DNA of 7,146 bases from Actinomycetes bacterium (GTDB lineage Bacteria; Actinomycetota; Actinomycetes; Actinomycetales; Cellulomonadaceae): NCBI GenBank assembly GCA_023462275.1, contig JAEWYD010000315.1, forward strand, positions 1 to 7,146, read 5' to 3'. The position numbers and the translations under genes are program-made. Under the pieces are notes generated by a model that ran no database searches, was not told the origin of the DNA, and saw only the letters and a program-made list of their open reading frames with translations. Numbering within the stretch: position 1 is the stretch's first letter; every line of letters begins with the position of its first letter. Positions 1-4,669 of the stretch are shown here, piece after piece.

Positions 1-140
1 GTGCGGAGCCGGCGGCGTCGACGTCGGCGTCGGCGGACGCTCCCGAGGCGCCGGTAGCCGACGCACCCGCGGCGGAGCTCGCGGACGCGCTCGGCAGCAT
101 CGCGGCGGTCGAGGGCGACGGGCGGACCGGGGAGGCGTGA
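1..140 (+). CDS. C-terminal tail of a probable RNase E/G family ribonuclease (5' end outside window)
   Basis: An open frame enters from the left edge (first full codon at 3) and ends at TGA 138-140, giving 45 residues. The peptide is almost entirely Ala, Pro, Glu, Asp, Ser and Val, with a short less repetitive end around residues 28-45 (ADALGSIAAVEG). No catalytic domain lies inside the window. In actinobacteria the gene directly before rplU is normally the RNase E/G endoribonuclease, which processes rRNA and turns over mRNA, and its ends are long, disordered and Ala/Pro/Glu-rich. Composition and position fit that, but the identification rests on context. The codon pattern, with G or C at nearly every third position, supports real coding up to the stop. 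Confidence 0.7.
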   Translation, partial: AEPAASTSASADAPEAPVADAPAAELADALGSIAAVEGDGRTGEA

Positions 141-141
141 G

Positions 142-167
142 CGGCCCGCGGGTGCGGCGCCGGGCCG
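142..167 (+). terminator. Possible weak terminator hairpin after the upstream ribonuclease gene
   Basis: CGGCCCG (142-148) is complementary to CGGGCCG (161-167), a 7-bp stem with a 12-nt loop, starting one base after the upstream stop codon. No T-tract follows; only TTT occurs, at 175-177, inside the next promoter. The placement suits termination, but hairpins of this quality arise easily in such GC-rich DNA. Confidence 0.3.
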
Positions 168-175
168 GGCGAGGT

Positions 176-204
176 TTGACCGGCACGCGCCCAGTCCGTA
201 CCCT
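176..204 (+). promoter_or_regulatory. Sigma-70-type promoter for rplU-rpmA
   Basis: A -35 box TTGACC (176-181) and a -10 box TACCCT (199-204) are separated by exactly 17 bp. The -35 matches TTGACA at five of six positions, and the -10 fits the actinobacterial TAnnnT rule. Transcription would start near 210-212, leaving a leader of about 134 nt before the rplU ATG. It is the best-formed promoter on the + strand and sits in the expected gap between the ribonuclease gene and rplU. Confidence 0.75.
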
Positions 205-210
205 GGAACG

Positions 211-344
211 TCGGTGCGCATCGCGCCGGATCGGCGCTGCCCCGCCCCCCCTGCCTCTCTGGCGACAGGTGTGTGCGCAGGGCGCCCGGTTCGTGGGATG
301 TCCCGAGTGACCGGCAATCGAGCAGACCGCAGTGACGAGCAGAG
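211..344 (+). promoter_or_regulatory. Long, hairpin-rich 5' leader of rplU, possible regulatory RNA
   Basis: The predicted transcript has an unusually long untranslated leader for this window. It contains a perfect 6-bp hairpin GCGCCG/CGGCGC with a GAT loop (223-237), a bulged hairpin at 250-269 (CCT with AGG, GCC with GGC), the palindrome GGGCGCCC (280-287), and two copies of TGCGCA (215-220 and 274-279) that could pair with each other. Leaders ahead of ribosomal protein genes often bind the encoded protein for feedback control. An L21 leader is known in low-GC Gram-positives, but I do not recognise this one as a member. A regulatory role is inference. Confidence 0.35.
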
Positions 345-665
345 ATGAGCAGCAACGTGGTGTACGCGATCGTGAAGGCCGGCGGCCGGCAGGAGAAGGT
401 CTCGGTCGGGGACGTCGTCGTGGTGGACCGCCTGTCCGGCGGCGCCGGTGAGACGGTTCAGCTGCCCGCCCTCCTGCTCGTCGACGGCGAGAAGGTGACC
501 TCCGACGCCGCGGCGCTCGCGAAGGTCACCGTGACGGCCGAGATCCTGCGCAACGAGCGCGGGCCGAAGATCGTCATCCAGAAGTTCAAGAACAAGACCG
601 GCTACCGGAAGCGCCAGGGTCACCGTCAGGACCTGACCCGCCTCAAGGTCACCGGCATCGCCTGA
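345..665 (+). CDS. rplU: 50S ribosomal protein L21
   Basis: This encodes bacterial L21, a large-subunit protein that binds 23S rRNA. The core YAIVKAGGRQEKVSVGD, the middle VTAEIL..GPKIVIQKFKNK and the C-terminal end TGYRKRQGHRQ..T.LKVTGI are the family signature. The ATG at 345 gives 106 residues, close to the usual 101-104. The start is uncertain: no strong Shine-Dalgarno precedes ATG 345 (only AGAG touching it), and in-frame GTG codons at 357 and 360 would give 102 or 101 residues beginning at or beside VYAIV, as in many relatives. It is followed after 48 nt by rpmA, its partner in nearly all bacteria, and is served by the promoter at 176-204. The reading frame is intact. Confidence 0.97.
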   Translation: MSSNVVYAIVKAGGRQEKVSVGDVVVVDRLSGGAGETVQLPALLLVDGEKVTSDAAALAKVTVTAEILRNERGPKIVIQKFKNKTGYRKRQGHRQDLTRLKVTGIA

Positions 666-713
666 GCCCTGAGCACGGCTCCGGCCGCGACTCCCGACGA
701 CGAAGGACACGTC

Positions 714-974
714 ATGGCACACAAGAAGGGCGCGAGCTCCTCGCGCAACGGGCGCGACTCGAACGCTCAGCGCCTCGGTGTGAAGCGTTACGGCGGCCAG
801 GTGGTGAACGCCGGCGAGATCATCGTTCGCCAGCGCGGCACGCACTTCCACCCCGGTATCAACGTCGGCCGCGGCGGCGACGACACGCTGTTCGCCCTCG
901 CGGCGGGCGCGGTCCGCTTCGGCGTCCGGCGCGGCCGCAAGGTCGTGGACATCGAGGTTCCCGCCGAGGTCTGA
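714..974 (+). CDS. rpmA: 50S ribosomal protein L27
   Basis: L27 is a large-subunit protein whose flexible N-terminus reaches toward the peptidyl-transferase centre. The 86-residue product starts MAHKKGASSSRNGRDSNAQR and contains GVKRYGGQ and RQRGTHFHPG, all diagnostic of the family, at the usual length. It begins directly at MAHKKG, so it lacks the cleaved N-terminal extension found in Firmicutes L27. GAAGGA (702-707) lies 6 nt before the ATG, a good ribosome-binding site. It is co-transcribed with rplU and is the last gene before the strong hairpin at 992-1016. Confidence 0.98.
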   Translation: MAHKKGASSSRNGRDSNAQRLGVKRYGGQVVNAGEIIVRQRGTHFHPGINVGRGGDDTLFALAAGAVRFGVRRGRKVVDIEVPAEV

Positions 975-991
975 CCTCGACAACTCGCACA

Positions 992-1025
992 GGGGCGCAC
1001 CGGCGTGGTGCGCCCCTTCGCGTTT
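992..1025 (+). terminator. Terminator of the rplU-rpmA operon
   Basis: GGGGCGCACC (992-1001) and GGTGCGCCCC (1007-1016) form a perfect 10-bp stem with a 5-nt loop, 17 nt after the rpmA stop. The downstream tract is only TTCGCGTTT, so it is a T-poor terminator of the kind common in actinobacteria. Some readthrough into obgE is possible, since I see no convincing promoter between 1026 and 1066. Confidence 0.8.
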
Positions 1026-1066
1026 GCCCCAACCGTGAGCTGGAGACGCTGAACCGGAGGTGAGTC

Positions 1067-2587
1067 GTGACGACATTCGTCGACCGCGTGGTCCTGCACG
1101 CCGCGGGTGGTGACGGGGGGAACGGCTGCGCCTCGATCCGTCGTGAGAAGTTCAAGCCGCTCGCGGGTCCTGACGGCGGCAACGGTGGCGACGGCGGCGA
1201 CGTCGTGCTGGAGGTGGACCCGCAGGTCACGACGCTGCTGGAGTACCACCACGCCCCGCACCGCCGCGCGACGGGCGGCACCGCGGGCATGGGCGACGAC
1301 CGGCACGGCGCCAAGGGCGGCGACGTGGTGCTCCGCGTGCCGGACGGCACGGTCGTGAAGACCACCCGGGGCGAGGTGCTCGCGGACCTCGTGGGCGCCG
1401 GTACGCGCTTCGTCCTGGCCGCGGGCGGCAAGGGGGGCCTCGGCAACGCGGCCCTGTCCTCGCCGCGGCGCAAGGCACCGGGCTTCGCGCTGCTGGGTGA
1501 GCCCGGCGAGCAGGCGGACGTCGTCCTCGAGCTGAAGACGATCGCCGACGTCGCCCTCGTGGGCTTCCCGAGCGCCGGCAAGTCGAGCCTCGTGGCGGCC
1601 ATGTCGGCCGCGCGACCCAAGATCGCCGACTACCCGTTCACGACGCTCGTGCCGAACCTCGGCGTCGTGCAGGCGGGGGAGTACCGCTACACGGTCGCGG
1701 ACGTCCCCGGCCTCATCCCCGGTGCGAGCGAGGGCAAGGGCCTCGGCCTGGAGTTCCTCCGCCACGTCGAGCGGTGCGCGGTCCTCGTGCACGTCCTCGA
1801 CTGCGCGACGCTCGAGCCGGACCGCGACCCGATCAGCGACCTCGACGTGATCGAGGCGGAGCTCGCCGCGTACGCCGCCGACCTCGACATCGCGGGCGGC
1901 GAGGTGCCGCTCGGCGAGCGTCCCCGGCTGGTGGTGCTGAACAAGGTGGACGTGCCCGAGGCGCGCGAGCTGGCGGACCTGGTGCGCCCGGACCTCGAGG
2001 CGCGCGGGCTGCAGGTCCTCGAGGTGTCCGCGGCGAGCCACGAGGGACTGCGCGCGCTGGGGTTCGCCCTCGGTGCCCTCGTCGCGGAGGCCCGGGCGGC
2101 CGCGCCGGCGCCGGCCCCCGAGCGCGTGGTGCTGCGACCGCGCGCCGTGGACGAGGCGGGCTTCACGGTCACCCGGCGCGAGTCCGGTGAGCGGGTGTGG
2201 TTCCAGGTGCGGGGTGCGAAGCCGGAGCGCTGGGTGCGCCAGACCGACTTCACGAACGACGAGGCGGTCGGGTACCTGGCAGACCGCCTCGCGCGGCTGG
2301 GCGTCGAGGAGCAGCTCTTCGCCGCCGGCGCGACGCCGGGCGCCGAGGTCGTCATCGGCTCGGACGACGACGCCGTCGTGTTCGACTGGGAGCCGACGCT
2401 CATGACGGGCGTCGAGCTGCTCGGTTCACGCGGCAGCGACCCGCGGCTGGCCGACTCGGAGCGGCCGAGCCGTGCCGAGCGGCGTCGGGAGCACCGGGAC
2501 CGCATGGATGCCAAGGCGGATGCCCGGGCCGAGCTGTGGACCGAGCGCGAGTCCGGGCACTGGACCGACCCGAGCCGCTCGGAGTAG
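1067..2587 (+). CDS. obgE: Obg family GTPase, ribosome assembly and stress checkpoint (ObgE/CgtA)
   Basis: Obg is an essential GTPase that binds the 50S precursor and responds to (p)ppGpp. The 506 residues show three parts. The glycine-rich Obg fold covers about residues 1-158 (HAAGGDGGNG, GPDGGNGGDGGDV, GGKGGLGNA). The G domain covers about 159-340, with G1 GFPSAGKSS (166-174), G2 FTT (191-193), G3 DVPG (212-215), G4 NKVD (292-295) and G5 SAA (321-323). The OCT domain covers about 350-445, followed by a charged Arg/Glu/Asp-rich tail. Actinobacterial Obg is longer than the roughly 390 residues of E. coli, so this length is normal. The GTG start at 1067 is fixed by GGAGGTGA (1056-1063), with 6 nt between GGAGG and the start, and by the canonical N-terminus TTFVDRVVLHAAGGDGG. 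The next gene downstream is convergent. Confidence 0.98.
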   Translation: MTTFVDRVVLHAAGGDGGNGCASIRREKFKPLAGPDGGNGGDGGDVVLEVDPQVTTLLEYHHAPHRRATGGTAGMGDDRHGAKGGDVVLRVPDGTVVKTTRGEVLADLVGAGTRFVLAAGGKGGLGNAALSSPRRKAPGFALLGEPGEQADVVLELKTIADVALVGFPSAGKSSLVAAMSAARPKIADYPFTTLVPNLGVVQAGEYRYTVADVPGLIPGASEGKGLGLEFLRHVERCAVLVHVLDCATLEPDRDPISDLDVIEAELAAYAADLDIAGGEVPLGERPRLVVLNKVDVPEARELADLVRPDLEARGLQVLEVSAASHEGLRALGFALGALVAEARAAAPAPAPERVVLRPRAVDEAGFTVTRRESGERVWFQVRGAKPERWVRQTDFTNDEAVGYLADRLARLGVEEQLFAAGATPGAEVVIGSDDDAVVFDWEPTLMTGVELLGSRGSDPRLADSERPSRAERRREHRDRMDAKADARAELWTERESGHWTDPSRSE

Positions 2588-2600
2588 ACCGAGGCGGCGC

Positions 2601-2631
2601 GGGCGTTCCGGCGCCCGGACCCGCGGGGGTC
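2601..2631. terminator. Possible bidirectional terminator between convergent obgE and the Clp-N gene
   Basis: The 44-nt gap between the two converging stop codons holds two short stems: GGGCG (2601-2605) with CGCCC (2612-2616), and GACCC (2618-2622) with GGGTC (2627-2631). Both are 5 bp and neither is followed by a T-tract in either direction. The position is right for a shared terminator, but the structure is weak. Confidence 0.35.
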
Positions 2632-3174
2632 TCAGGGGCGGTCGAGGGCCGTCCGGACGGCGGCCCGGACGTCCTCCTGCGGTGGCGTCACGCCGAGGCC
2701 CGCGAGGATGGTCCGCGCCGGGCCCGCCGGGTCGGCGAGCAGCCCCAGCACGAGGTGCTCGGTGCCGATCGATCGGTGCCGGAGCGCGAGCGCCTCCCGC
2801 AGCGAGTTCTCGAGCGCCCTCTTGGCGGTCCCGGTGAACGGGACGTGCCGCGACCGACGCCACCACCCGGTGCGGGGCGACGGCGCGAGGGCGCCCGCGC
2901 CGAAGGCGGCCTCCACGCGGCTGCGCACGGCCTCGAGGTCGATGCCGAGCGAGCGGAGCGCGTCGGCGTCCTGGACGTCCCTGGCCGGCACCGCGGCGGC
3001 GACGGCGGCGTGGTCGACGCCGAGCTCGCGCAGGACGCGGGACCCGGCGCTGTCGCGGGTGAGCACGGCGAGCAGCAGGTGCTCGGCGCCGATCTCCGTG
3101 TGCCGCAGGCGGGCGGCCTCCTGCTGGGCGTCGACGACGGCCTGCCGGGCCGCGGCGGTGAAGCGCTCGAACAT
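2632..3174 (-). CDS. Stand-alone ClpC-type N-terminal (double Clp repeat) domain protein
   Basis: This 180-residue protein is a ClpC N-domain without any AAA+ ATPase module. Repeat 1 is at about residues 2-38 (FERFTAAARQAVVDAQ...IGAEHLLLAVL) and repeat 2 at about 113-146 (FTGTAKRALENSLREAL...IGTEHLVLGLL). Between them are an extra stretch of roughly 30 residues and a WWRR-containing linker (104-107) absent from ClpC. In full ClpC these repeats dock adaptors, phospho-arginine substrates and several antibiotics, so a free copy could be a decoy, a sensor or an adaptor-like partner. The ATG at 3174 is chosen over a frame extension to 3264 because MFERFT is the ClpC N-terminus and GGAAGGAA lies just upstream with about 6 nt spacing. 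Its ATG shares one base with the preceding gene's TGA (TGATG), implying translational coupling. No ClpP-binding loop or Walker motifs are present. The domain is certain; the function is inferred. Confidence 0.9.
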   Translation of the reverse strand: MFERFTAAARQAVVDAQQEAARLRHTEIGAEHLLLAVLTRDSAGSRVLRELGVDHAAVAAAVPARDVQDADALRSLGIDLEAVRSRVEAAFGAGALAPSPRTGWWRRSRHVPFTGTAKRALENSLREALALRHRSIGTEHLVLGLLADPAGPARTILAGLGVTPPQEDVRAAVRTALDRP

Positions 3175-3407
3175 CACACGTTCCTTCCTGCGGGCGTGCG
3201 CCGCGCGTGCTTCTTGTGGACGGCCTGCTTGGACACGCCCAGGAGGGCGGCGATCTGCGCCCACGACCAGCCGCGTGCGCGGGCGTTGGCGACCTGCAGG
3301 TCCTCGAGCTGTTCGGTGAGCCGCCGCAGGGCGGCGACGGCCCGCAGTCCCACGTCGGGGTCCGGGTCGCCGCCCTGGTCCAGCAGCAGCGGTGCGTGGT
3401 CTGTCAT
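3174..3407 (-). CDS. Small helix-turn-helix DNA-binding protein, probable regulator of the Clp-N operon
   Basis: The 77-residue product has an acidic, flexible N-terminus (DQGGDPDPD), an amphipathic helix at about 21-44, and a helix-turn-helix at about 47-68 (GWSWAQIAALLGVSKQAVHK) resembling sigma-70 region 4 or other Trp-repressor-like folds. A basic tail (KKHARR) follows. No ligand-binding or enzymatic domain is present. The ATG at 3407 is preferred over a frame extension to 3467, because a promoter -10 box ends 7 nt before it and the extension would run through the operator. Its stop overlaps the Clp-N start by one base, so the pair is made together. An inverted repeat in its own promoter makes autoregulation likely. 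The target and effector cannot be read from the sequence. Confidence 0.85.
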   Translation of the reverse strand: MTDHAPLLLDQGGDPDPDVGLRAVAALRRLTEQLEDLQVANARARGWSWAQIAALLGVSKQAVHKKHARRTPAGRNV

Positions 3408-3414
3408 GGGCGTC

Positions 3415-3443
3415 AGCCTAGGTTGACGACGCGCGGCCGTCAA
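3415..3443 (-). promoter_or_regulatory. Promoter of the HTH/Clp-N operon, probably giving a leaderless mRNA
   Basis: Reading the minus strand, -35 TTGACG (3443-3438) and -10 TAGGCT (3420-3415) are 17 bp apart. Seven bases then separate the -10 from the ATG at 3407, so the expected transcription start coincides with the A of the start codon. No Shine-Dalgarno lies ahead of this ATG, which agrees with leaderless translation, common in actinobacteria. Confidence 0.75.
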
Positions 3444-3445
3444 CC
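3421..3445. promoter_or_regulatory. Inverted-repeat operator over the HTH/Clp-N promoter
   Basis: GGTTGACG (3421-3428) and CGTCAACC (3438-3445) form a perfect 8-bp inverted repeat with a 10-base gap (3429-3437 plus the shared boundary), giving about 17 bp between half-site centres. One arm contains the minus-strand -35 box and the other touches the -10 box, so a bound dimer would block that promoter. A degenerate third half-site, AGTTGCCG, occurs at 3448-3455. The adjacent HTH protein is the natural candidate ligand (inference). Because the repeat is symmetrical it also presents TTGACG on the + strand (3423-3428), 17 bp before AAAGTT (3446-3451), a poor -10 that could serve proB. Confidence 0.6.
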
Positions 3446-3477
3446 AAAGTTGCCGCCTAGGGGTCACAGGGCGAGCC

Positions 3478-3501
3478 GGTGCGCCGGACGGTGCGCCGGA
3501 C
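3478..3501 (+). repeat. Perfect tandem 12-bp repeat just upstream of proB
   Basis: GGTGCGCCGGAC occurs twice with no gap (3478-3489 and 3490-3501), ending 16 nt before the proB start. It lies outside any accepted gene, in the 110-bp divergent region. It could be a pair of regulator-binding sites or a simple slippage duplication; the sequence does not decide. Confidence 0.6.
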
Positions 3502-3517
3502 GCGGGAGAATGCGCAC

Positions 3518-4654
3518 GTGACCCCCAGCCAGGCCGACCGGCGCGCCGTCGGGACGGCGCACCGCGTCGTCGTGAAGATCGGCTCCTCGTCGCTCACCGG
3601 ACCGGACGGCCGCCTCGACGTCGAGGCGCTGCGGGCGCTCGTGGGGGTCCTGGCCCGCCGGCGGCTCGAGGGCGGCCAGGTGGTGCTCGTCACCTCGGGC
3701 GCCGTCGCCGCGGGCCTCGCGCCGCTCGGGCTCACGCGGCGGCCGCGGGACGTCGCGACGGCGCAGGCGGCCGCCTCGGTGGGCCAGGGGCTCCTCGTCG
3801 CGCGCTACACGGAGGCGTTCGGCTTCCACGGCCTGCGGGTCGGCCAGGTGCTGCTGACCGCCGAGGACACCGTCCGGCGCGCGCGGTACCGCAACGCCAG
3901 CCGGGCGCTCGAACGCCTGCTTGCCCTCGGCGTCGTGCCCGTCGTCAACGAGAACGACGTCGTGGCCACCGACGAGCTCCGCTTCGGTGACAACGACCGG
4001 CTCGCCGCACTCGTGTCGCACCTGGTCCACGCCGACGCGCTCGTGCTGGTCACGGACGTGGACGCCCTCTACGACGCCCCGCCGACCCGCCCCGGCGCGC
4101 GCCGCATCGGGGTCGTCCGGGGCCCGGCGGACCTCGCTGGCGTCGAGATCGGGGGGCGGGGGAGCGCCGTCGGGACCGGGGGCATGGTGACGAAGCTCTC
4201 GTCCGTCGCGATCGCCACGCGGTCCGGCGTGCCCGTCGTGCTGACCAACGCCGCGCACGTCGGGGATGCGCTCGCGGGTGAGCCGGTCGGGACCTGGTTC
4301 CTCGCGACCGGTCGCCGCAAGCCGGCCCGGCTGCTCTGGCTGCAGCACGCGGCGAGCACGCGTGGACGCGTCGTGCTCGACGCCGGCGCCGTCCGCGCCG
4401 TCGTCGAGCGGCGCACGTCCCTGCTGCCCGCGGGCATCGTCGGCGTCGAGGGAACCTTCGACGCGGGCGACCCCATCGAGCTGGTGGGGCCCGACGGGGC
4501 GGTGGTGGCGCGCGGCTTCGCGGGCTACGGCTCCGCCGAGGTCCCTGACCTCATGGGCCGGTCGACGCGCGAGCTGCGCGAGAAGCTGGGTGCCGGCTAC
4601 GACCGCGAGGTGGTCCACCGGGACGACCTGGTAGTCGTCGTCCCGCGGCGCTAG
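3518..4654 (+). CDS. proB: Glutamate 5-kinase (proline biosynthesis step 1)
   Basis: ProB phosphorylates the gamma-carboxylate of glutamate with ATP in the cytosol, the first and usually proline-inhibited step of proline synthesis. The 378 residues contain the amino-acid-kinase domain with KIGSSSLT (K20), TSGAVAAG (59-66), PVVNENDVV (141-149), FGDNDRLAAL (156-165), the TDVDALY nucleotide region (179-185) and GTGGMVTKL (219-227). A PUA domain covers about 285-375, as in full-length E. coli-type ProB (367 residues). The GTG at 3518 is preferred over an in-frame GTG at 3479, which would add MRRTVRRT-like residues encoded by the tandem repeat. GGGAG at 3504-3508 gives a plausible if slightly distant ribosome-binding site. 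proA follows after 15 nt. Confidence 0.97.
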   Translation: MTPSQADRRAVGTAHRVVVKIGSSSLTGPDGRLDVEALRALVGVLARRRLEGGQVVLVTSGAVAAGLAPLGLTRRPRDVATAQAAASVGQGLLVARYTEAFGFHGLRVGQVLLTAEDTVRRARYRNASRALERLLALGVVPVVNENDVVATDELRFGDNDRLAALVSHLVHADALVLVTDVDALYDAPPTRPGARRIGVVRGPADLAGVEIGGRGSAVGTGGMVTKLSSVAIATRSGVPVVLTNAAHVGDALAGEPVGTWFLATGRRKPARLLWLQHAASTRGRVVLDAGAVRAVVERRTSLLPAGIVGVEGTFDAGDPIELVGPDGAVVARGFAGYGSAEVPDLMGRSTRELREKLGAGYDREVVHRDDLVVVVPRR

Positions 4655-4657
4655 TCC

Positions 4658-4663
4658 TATCCT
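4658..4663 (+). promoter_or_regulatory. Candidate -10 box for a leaderless proA transcript
   Basis: TATCCT fits TAnnnT and ends 6 nt before the proA ATG at 4670, placing the expected start of transcription at the ATG itself. No convincing -35 box is present at 17-18 bp. The only Shine-Dalgarno-like bases, GGGG (4666-4669), touch the ATG and are too close to work normally, so a proA-specific leaderless message in addition to proBA readthrough is plausible. Confidence 0.45.
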
Positions 4664-4669
4664 GCGGGG

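Noticed and set aside
1026..1066. Dedicated promoter for obgE (TTGCCC at 1024-1029)
   Set aside because: No TAnnnT box occurs at a usable spacing; CGCTGA or GCTGAA are the only bases there, so I do not annotate a promoter.
788..2041. 417-codon minus-strand frame opposite rpmA and obgE
   Set aside because: It is a shadow frame crossing the rpmA terminator and the obgE start, with no recognisable domain and atypical composition.
3175..3264. Upstream extension of the Clp-N reading frame to 3264
   Set aside because: The extra 30 residues overlap the HTH gene and are Arg-rich nonsense; MFERFT at 3174 is the true ClpC-type N-terminus and has a ribosome-binding site.
2632..3407. HTH/Clp-N pair as a toxin-antitoxin system
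   Set aside because: The gene size, order and overlap resemble one, but neither protein has a toxin fold: the second gene is plainly a ClpC N-domain.
2197..3426. 409-codon + strand frame spanning the obgE end and the whole HTH/Clp-N island
   Set aside because: It runs through the obgE stop, the convergent gap and antisense to two genes with clear domains. The peptide is Gly/Arg/Ala-rich without motifs.
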